In this document: positions 58,278 to 64,000 of the stretch, one piece after another
How the letters are laid out: each line of letters starts with the position of its first letter
How positions within the stretch are numbered: position 1 is the stretch's first letter
Assembly (NCBI RefSeq): GCF_029962835.1
Contig: NC_080573.1
Span: forward strand, 34,155,001 to 34,219,000
Direction: 5' to 3'
Origin: Magnolia sinica
Lineage: Eukaryota > Streptophyta > Magnoliopsida > Magnoliales > Magnoliaceae
Length of the DNA: 64,000 nt
Notes under the pieces: generated by a model
Databases searched by the model: none
Told to the model about the DNA's origin: nothing
The model's input: the letters and a program-made list of their open reading frames with translations, nothing else
Program-made: the position numbers and the translations under genes

Positions 58278-58990
58278 CAAACTCAAATAGGTTCTTATGT
58301 AGGACCTAAGCTCTTGTGTAAGGCAGAATTCACCAGACATAGGTGTGTACGTGTTAGTCTCCGTAAGAGCATCCGGTGGGTGTAAATGTAGGTCATTAAA
58401 TTAGGACTGAGATTGTTGGTTAGCCAATAGAAAACTAAGTCTCTGAGGAAGCCTCCAACGGGAGTGTATGTTTAGGTCTTTGTATAGGGTTGTAAAGGTT
58501 AAGGGTGAATCTATTAAAAACTCCTAAGATAGTGAATAGCGGTACACCGGAGGAGAGTAGTCTTCCAGGAGTGGAGTAGGGAAACTAAACCATTATACAT
58601 GCTTGTATTTGGGATTATTAATTGATCACATTTCTAATTACGCTTGTGAACTTAATTTACTAAATTATGTATATGTATAATTAGATGTATGCTTGGAGTT
58701 GACTAGCTAACACAACTCATAAACATGATCACTATCTTGATTTATAGACTAGTTGTTTAATTGACATATCTTTTGTAATATATGTGATTGGACCCACTTT
58801 CACTTGGAAACTTAAGTGTTAAAATCACCTTACTGGTTTAAATTGGTAAAGTAACTTAGTTAGGCCATTGTGGTTTTAATTGTAGAATTTAAAATTGGTC
58901 CTAGTCACGCCTTTAGGACTTAGCCATAATTTTATAGTTCCAAGCTTCTGCATATGTCATGGTAGATTATTCCACATAATTTCAAAAATC
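58278..58990 (+). repeat. Copia-type LTR relic, right part
   Basis: Resumes the relic cut at 44081. It has TAAGCTCTTGTGTAAGGCAG-type sequence, GAATAGCGGTACACCGGAGG, AGTAGTCTTCCAGGAGTGGA and ACCATTATACATGCTTGTAT, blocks typical near the end of copia LTRs or just inside the element. No primer site or TSD of the relic could be set. Confidence 0.45.
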
Positions 58991-59494
58991 ATAGCCGACC
59001 CTAAGTATGCAAAAGGGATATATCCAGTAGATATCTGAACTGATGCAAGAATCAAATCAATCAATACAAGTAGTAATAATTAAGGCCAACCAACAGGAGG
59101 GAGATCGATCAAAGGCATAAACAATTGGGACATGTAGTAACCAAGAGCCTCCTAACAGCCATCCTCATGGCTCAAAAGTTCTCAGTCTGATCAACTTGAG
59201 AATATACACTTTTGAAAGTCTGAAAATAATCACCAACAGAATGTCGTAGAGCGAGTTGCCCAAAATATACTTGGTGTTGATCTTGACTGTTGAAGCATTA
59301 ATAAATCATGAAATGATGGGCCAAATCAACAAAAATTTCACGAAAAGAAATATTGAATAAAAATGCCCTTAATGCTATCGCACAAATAAGCAATCCTTTT
59401 TAAATAAGGCCTGAAAATGATTAATGAAAAAATATTTTGTAATAAAATTTCCATGGAGCATTGTCCTCAAGTGGAGCCTTTGAGTGGTAAAATA

Positions 59495-59523
59495 AAATCA
59501 AATCAAATCAAATCAAATCAAAT
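59495..59523. repeat. AATCA pentanucleotide microsatellite
   Basis: About six head-to-tail AATCA units with no interruption. Confidence 0.9.
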
Positions 59524-60199
59524 ATATTACATGCTTGGTGTGTAAGGCACTAGGAAGTCTTCCATACATCTAAGTGGATACTAACGCAACAATGTACTTG
59601 CTTTTAGGTTTTTTTTTCCCAAAATCGTATGCAATTATAAGGCGACTCACCTAAACTTTTAATGATAGTCCAATCATCTCAAATGTAAACTTGTTGCCTA
59701 AACTTTAAATGTTAGTCCAATCATCTCAAATGTAAACTTCACGCTTACCATTATAACCCAGGCTAGGCAATCGCCTTTCAAAGAAGTAAAGAAGCCTCTT
59801 ACAACCTAAGTGTAATAAAAAAAAAAAATTATATATAAAAAAAAAAGTCACAATGTTAGGCGGCGGAAATATGAGAAAACAAAAACAAAGAAATAAAAAA
59901 TAAAAAAGTGGAGAAATATGTGAATAAAAAGAGTGGAAATTTTTTAGGGGAGAAAATAGGAGCCTACTCTTTTGTCGACTCGGATTCAGCACAACTAGAA
60001 TTGGAATCAGGGATACCTGGTCATCTCTTCCATTGAAGGGTGTTAAATCTCCCATTTTTTCTCTTATATCTCAAGGCACAAAGCTGCATTTATTTTTTCA
60101 TAATAATATTGATTTTATTTGCTTACTTTATACCATGATTACGATTGTTGTTGAGAGATCTGTCCCCACGATCTTGATCATAGTTATTATTTTGATTTT

Positions 60200-60540
60200 C
60201 GTTCAAGGTAGGGGCTAACATTGAGCACTCCATCTCTGCGAATAATTCTCTAGAGTTTAGAGATCATACAAAATTTTAAAAATTCATAAAATAGAAACCA
60301 CACAAGTGTGCGAGCAAAGAAGGGTGCCTAACACCTTTCTTTGTCATCGAGGCCTTTTCTCAGAATCTTTGGATGTAGTTGATGACAATAGTCACTCAAG
60401 ACGAGAAATCTCCAATTCCCAGCTCATAGCGATTTTATAGTGTCTAACTAATTATAGATTCTGAGATTCATTAACAAATTGCGACTTCAAGTCAATACAC
60501 CATATTTTTTGAGCCAACGCCACACCCTATTCCACCAATG
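60200..60540. repeat. LTR-like fragment related to 20190-20480
   Basis: Shared words in the same order include AAATAGAAACC(A/G)CACA, a CCTAACACC/CTTAATCCC block, TTTCTCAGAATCT or TTACTCAGAATCT, and ACTTCAAGTCAATA versus ACTTGAGTCAATA. Similar strings occur in LTRs of plant gypsy elements in my memory, but the lineage is not certain and no ends were found. Confidence 0.35.
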
Positions 60541-61517
60541 GGTGGAAGGAAAATTTCAGCTATAGCCAAATACAAAGGAAAGAACAGTTATGCTAATACT
60601 GATTCGATCATTTTATTAAGTAATGGGGACGCTATAAGCATTATATTGGTAATGTAATATACCAATATATGAGGTCGGTCCATAATTTATTTATTTTTTC
60701 CTTTTGTTACATTTGGTTCAAAGTATTTAATGAGGATAGGACATTAAGCTATTCATAAAAGCCAACTTGATCCTCTTCCTCAAAGATTGCAGATGAGAGG
60801 ACCTTAGAGAGCAGCCGCCTTGCTCTTTTTTATCACTAACAAAAGAGAGGGGATTCTTAAAAAAATAAATGATTAAACGACCCTATTAGTCAACTTTTTA
60901 ATTAGTGGATAAGAACATATTCTAAATGAGATTCCAGGGAAAGTAATCCTTGATTATTTTTACTGAGCATCGATCCTACTCCTAAATTTTTATTTCTATC
61001 CTTTTTGGTATTTGTCTTGCAACTCAACCATCTGATCAGCATCTGCAGCCGGCTAATAGAATTAAAATTATTAAATCTAAATTTTTTGAAACTTCTGATT
61101 TTCAGGTACACTTCCGAAAATCCTAAAATAAAAGGCAATCCCGGGGACTCCAAAATTGGAAGTGTGGGCCCCAGTTAGATCATGTCCAAACGAGGTATGT
61201 TCCAGCGAAACAGGCCCTCAAACGCCCCTTTTTAACTCTAAAACTGATCCTAACCACTTGGTAGACCAAAAGTTTTAAGATCTTGACCATATCCAGATTG
61301 ACGGCTAGATCTGTCCATAGAGACCCATAGTCTGCCCATGGCCTATTGATGGTGGGATCCACCTCTTGAACAATTCCAATCACCCATATACATGGCCCAA
61401 TTGGTGGACTACCTATTCACTTCAATAGTCCTCAAACTACTAGACCCGGCCTCCTAGTTTTATACGACCATGTTTTCAACGCTACTCTAGTGAACCCCAC
61501 CATGTGACTTTATTTTC

Positions 61518-62064
61518 GAGAACGGATTGGCTACACCTCCTGACATAAGCCCGGTGGCTGATGGTCGGTACTCTGTGGGCCCCATCATGATGTATGTGTT
61601 TCATCCATTCCGTTCATCTATTTTTACAGATCATTTCAGCTCTTGATCCAAAATATTATAGGGATAGAAATCTCAGGTGGACCACACCACAGGAAACACA
61701 ATAGTGAATGGATATCCATCATTAAAATCCTCCTAAGGCCCACTGTACTGTTTATTTGACATTCAATCTTTTGATTAGGTCATACAGACCCAGATGAAGG
61801 TAAAAAAAACAAAGATCAGCTTGATCCAAAACTTTTATGCCCCCAAAAAGTTTTTAATGGTCGAAATTCATTCAACACTGTTTCCTGTAATGTGGTCCAC
61901 TTGAGGTTGGTATGTAACTCACTTTTTGTCTCATGTCATAAAATGATCTAGAAAAATATATGGACGGCATGGATGAAACAGATACATCATGGTGGGCCCC
62001 ACCTAGCACCGACCATCAACCATTGGCTGGTAGCAGGGGGAGTAGCCAATCCGAATCCGTTTCC
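61518..62064. mobile_element. Mutator-like MITE with perfect 9-bp duplication
   Basis: The perfect duplication TTTATTTTC flanks it at 61509-61517 and 62065-62073. The terminal inverted repeats begin GAGAACGGATTGGCTAC and GGAAACGGATTCGGATTGG and extend past 100 bases through ATGATGTATGTGTTTCATCC. Nine-bp duplications with long inverted ends are the mark of Mutator superfamily elements. At 547 bp with no coding it depends on a transposase from elsewhere. Its right end lies 31 bases before the TATA box of the GH31 gene, and its right terminus carries a CCAAT sequence at 62045-62051. Confidence 0.9.
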
Positions 62065-62095
62065 TTTATTTTCAGGTTAGTAAAAATGAAAGGTC

Positions 62096-62103
62096 TATAA
62101 AAG
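62096..62103 (+). promoter_or_regulatory. TATA box of the GH31 gene
   Basis: TATAAAAG lies 58 bases before the ATG at 62154. Transcription would then start near 62126-62132, leaving a short leader of roughly 25 bases. The next possible element upstream, GTAGCCAATCC at 62042, belongs to the MITE terminus. Confidence 0.65.
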
Positions 62104-62153
62104 ACGATAAGACGGACCTCTTTTCTCCTCGTCACACGAGGTCAAAGAAGAAA

Positions 62154-62371
62154 ATGAGATCAAAAGCTTATCTTCTTCTGGTAGTTTTTTTATCTTCTTT
62201 CTTCTTTCTCCCCCCTTTCTCTCTTTCAACTGAAGAACCTGTAGGGTACGGCTATGATCTTCGATCCGTCACCGTTAATCCCTCCGGAAAGTCGTTGACA
62301 GCCCACTTGGGTCTCATCAAAAGCTCACCCATCTACGGACCCGATCTTCCCAATCTCATACTTCTCGCCAG
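62154..62371 (+). CDS. Secreted GH31 alpha-glucosidase, first exon
   Basis: The exon starts at an ATG in a purine-rich context (GAAGAAAATGAG) and ends at CCAG with donor GTAAGG; 218 coding bases leave a phase-2 intron. The first ~25 residues are a signal peptide (basic MRSK, then leucine- and phenylalanine-rich). The mature start EEPVGYGYDLRSVTVNPSGK, then SLTAHLGLIKSSPIYGPDLP and NLILL, matches the N-terminal galactose-mutarotase-like domain of plant acid alpha-glucosidases. The Arabidopsis AGLU1 type has VGYGY, a VRSV block and a LIK-SSVY-PDI block. These enzymes release glucose from starch-derived and cell-wall oligosaccharides. Alpha-xylosidases of the same family start differently (IGKGYRL), so alpha-glucosidase is preferred. 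The catalytic domain lies beyond the window. Confidence 0.85.
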
Positions 62372-62505
62372 GTAAGGAGAAAGAATCAGCATACACAATT
62401 GTTTCTGTGTATAACCCCAGGTAAGAATGATCGTGATCAATTGTTTCTATAGGCTATACACCGTTGTTTTGGTGTACGTTTAGCAAACCCGATCCGCTTT
62501 GACTA

Positions 62506-63031
62506 GGAAGCGGGTTGACTTTGGCACGACGTGGTCCAAGCACTGTGGGTCCCACCGTGACGTATGTGCTTTATCCACGCCGTCCATCCGACTTTTCAGC
62601 TCATTTGATGGTATGAGCTCAAGAATGATGGAGATCCAAAGCTCGAGTGGACCAAACCACAGAAAAATGTGGGGATTGAACGTCCACCGTTGAAAACTTC
62701 TTGCAGGCACAGAAGTTTTGGATCAAGCTTATATTGTTTTTACCCTTCATCCAGGTCTGTATGACCTCATGAACAGGTTGGATGGCAAATAAAACATCAC
62801 GGTGGACCGTAGGAATTTTTCAACGGTGGGCGTTCAATCCCCACTATTTTCTGTTGTGTGGTCCACTTGAGCTTTGAATCCGGATATTTTAACTGATTAC
62901 CCAAAATGATCTGGAAAAACGGATGGACGGTGTGGATAAAACACATACATCACGGTGGGCCCCACAGAGCTTGAGCCACGTCCGGCCACAGGGATAAACT
63001 TGTTGCGGATGCGGCAGGCAATCCGCTTCCC
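62506..63031. mobile_element. Mutator-like MITE in the GH31 intron
   Basis: Flanked by CTTTGACTA (62497-62505) and CTTTGACTC (63032-63040), a 9-bp duplication with one change. Ends are GGAAGCGGGTTG and CAATCCGCTTCC, with inverted repeats extending through GTCCCACCGTGACGTATGTG and CACATACATCACGGTGGGCC. The interior matches 61518-62064 block for block. Frames at 62480-62710 are chance. Confidence 0.9.
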
Positions 63032-63449
63032 TTTGACTCGGGATCCAAGATGAGGGGAATTAGATAATACTCGGGTTTTTCAGTGCTGAAAGTGGGACCC
63101 TTGGTTCAGCGATCCGGATCACTTTCCTGTCATGACCCATCGTGGATGGACCCCCGAAATTTCATAGAACAGAAGAACGTGGCCACTAATCCTGGGTCTT
63201 TTCAGTTGAATGTGGAGGACCGTTGATGTATTTCTGTTTTCAACCGTCCATTTGTTGGCGAGGTTGTCGAATTCAGGTCATTTTCGGGACGTAGTCCATC
63301 CATGGAAGGGCCAAGAAGATTAATGGTCTGGATCACTGGGATCATGGCTTCCCTTTTAACACTAGAAACCTCCATGTATACACCGGGCAAGGCTTTTGGA
63401 TGGACGGTTCATATGATTCCTCACACATCTTCGCTGAGCCCACACACGT

Positions 63450-63779
63450 GGACATATCATCTAACGCACACGCCACCACATGCTATTCTGGCCGACAGGT
63501 GCAATTCCAAGTCATCCATCAGAATGGACCACTGTTTAGATTCCATATCCCAAAAATCATGTCGGTCCACTAGTTAGGTGGGCGACAATTAGCTGAACAA
63601 ACGCACGGTTGTTAAAGAGCCCATCAAGTTACTTCTAATATCATGGCCCACCTACTGAATGGACCACCATTATCTTTGAGCCGCATGTGCATGGTTAGGT
63701 CCGCTGATGGATGGCTTGGATATTTCACCTGTCTGTCACGCTCGCATATGTGGTGGCGTGTGCATTGAATGATTTGTCC
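63450..63779. mobile_element. Second type of palindromic MITE in the GH31 intron
   Basis: GGACATATCATCTAACGCAC, then CGCCACCACATGC, GACAGGTG and CCAAGTCATCCATCA form a left arm. The right arm is its complement: TGATGGATGGCTTGG, CACCTGTCTGTC, GCATATGTGGTGGCGTGTGC and ATGATTTGTCC. Arms are about 80 bases with mismatches. No target duplication was identified (CACACACGT on the left, GCGCGCGCA on the right). It is unlike the GGAAGCGG family in sequence. Confidence 0.6.
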
Positions 63780-63835
63780 GCGCGCGCAGGCATCGCGAAG
63801 ATCATTTCCCCAATTCAATATCATCTTAAGGCAAT

Positions 63836-64000
63836 GACACGGATTGCCTACTGACACTGTGAGCCCTACCATGATGTATGTGTTTTATCCACTGCGACCA
63901 TCCCATCTAGATCTCATTTTAGCTTATGATCTCAAGAAAAGAGGCAGATCAAAACCTCATATGGATCACACTACGGGAAATAATGTTGATTGAACGCCCT
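63836..64000. mobile_element. Mutator-like MITE, left part, cut by the window edge
   Basis: GACACGGATTGCCTACTGAC begins an inverted-repeat end of the same family, followed by CATGATGTATGTGTTTTATC and, further in, GATCACACTACGGGAAATAA. The copy continues past 64000. Confidence 0.75.

Larger units (their letters stand above)
58991..61517. other. Non-coding stretch before the GH31 gene
   Basis: No coding region recognised. An AATCA-type pentanucleotide run lies at 59495-59523, an A- and T-rich tract at 59815-59845, and an LTR-like piece at 60200-60540 related to 20190-20480. The segment 61150-61500 contains scattered MITE-like words such as GGTGGGATCCACCTC. Confidence 0.4.
62372..64000 (+). other. 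First intron of the GH31 gene, running out of the window
   Basis: No sequence resembling the expected second exon (a LETKDRLRVRITD-like block) was found, so the intron is at least 1.6 kb. At least half of it is miniature elements (62506-63031, 63450-63779 and 63836 onward). Bases 62372-62496, 63041-63449 and 63780-63835 show no feature I can name. Confidence 0.6.

Noticed and set aside
62480..62710. Overlapping 64- and 76-codon frames on both strands
   Set aside because: They lie in the long inverted repeat of the intron MITE and mirror each other.

Overview
This window looks like a repeat-dominated stretch of a flowering-plant nuclear genome. The evidence is plant-type Ty3/gypsy and Ty1/copia retroelements with tRNA-Met and tRNA-Asp type primer sites, a CACTA transposon carrying plant gene fragments, hAT- and Mutator-type miniature elements, a SINE, and the first exon of a plant secreted GH31 glycosidase. 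The Mutator-type miniature family (core like ATGATGTATGTGTTTTATCC) reminds me of repeats in magnoliid or other early-diverging angiosperms. That placement is a weak recollection and was not tested. I ran no searches; family calls rest on motifs read by eye.

Layout. 1-5280: a deleted Tat/Athila-type gypsy element on the minus strand (LTR, Asp-type primer site, decayed gag, truncated second LTR). 6541-17960: a short tandem array of ~350-bp modules split by a Tekay-type gypsy element (6870-16707, minus strand). That element lost most of its 5' half and is itself split by a 3.1-kb solo LTR with a perfect 5-bp target duplication (TSD). 17961-27440: mostly non-coding repeat debris, including a copia-type solo LTR inside a Mutator-like MITE, a copia-like remnant with repeated TCGACTGGTCGA motifs, a palindromic MITE and a tRNA-derived SINE. 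27450-35985: a complete 8.5-kb CACTA element with TTT duplications and no transposase, carrying minus-strand exon fragments of host genes (eIF2A, nuclear poly(A) polymerase, probably a TBC Rab-GAP, and two unidentified exon-like pieces). 36270-37600: remains of a copia gag-protease region and possible LTR. 39974-43038: two copies of a non-autonomous hAT element, one with an 8-bp duplication. 43090-58990: a copia-type LTR relic interrupted by a Tekay-type gypsy element (44082-58272) with both LTRs, primer site, polypurine tract, decayed gag-pol and an unusual extra 406-codon reading frame upstream of gag behind a nearly G-free leader. 61518-64000: the 5' end of a secreted alpha-glucosidase-type gene (exon 62154-62371, plus strand) with a Mutator-like MITE ending just upstream of its TATA box and more miniature elements in its first intron.

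The only likely functional host gene is the alpha-glucosidase. Everything else that codes is element-derived and carries stops or frameshifts. The layers give a relative order: copia relic, then Tekay element in it, with a MITE in that Tekay copy; tandem array, then Tekay element, then solo LTR. The points most worth following are the gene-carrying CACTA element, the extra ORF with G-poor leader in the plus-strand Tekay element, and the Mutator-like MITEs at the promoter and first intron of the GH31 gene.
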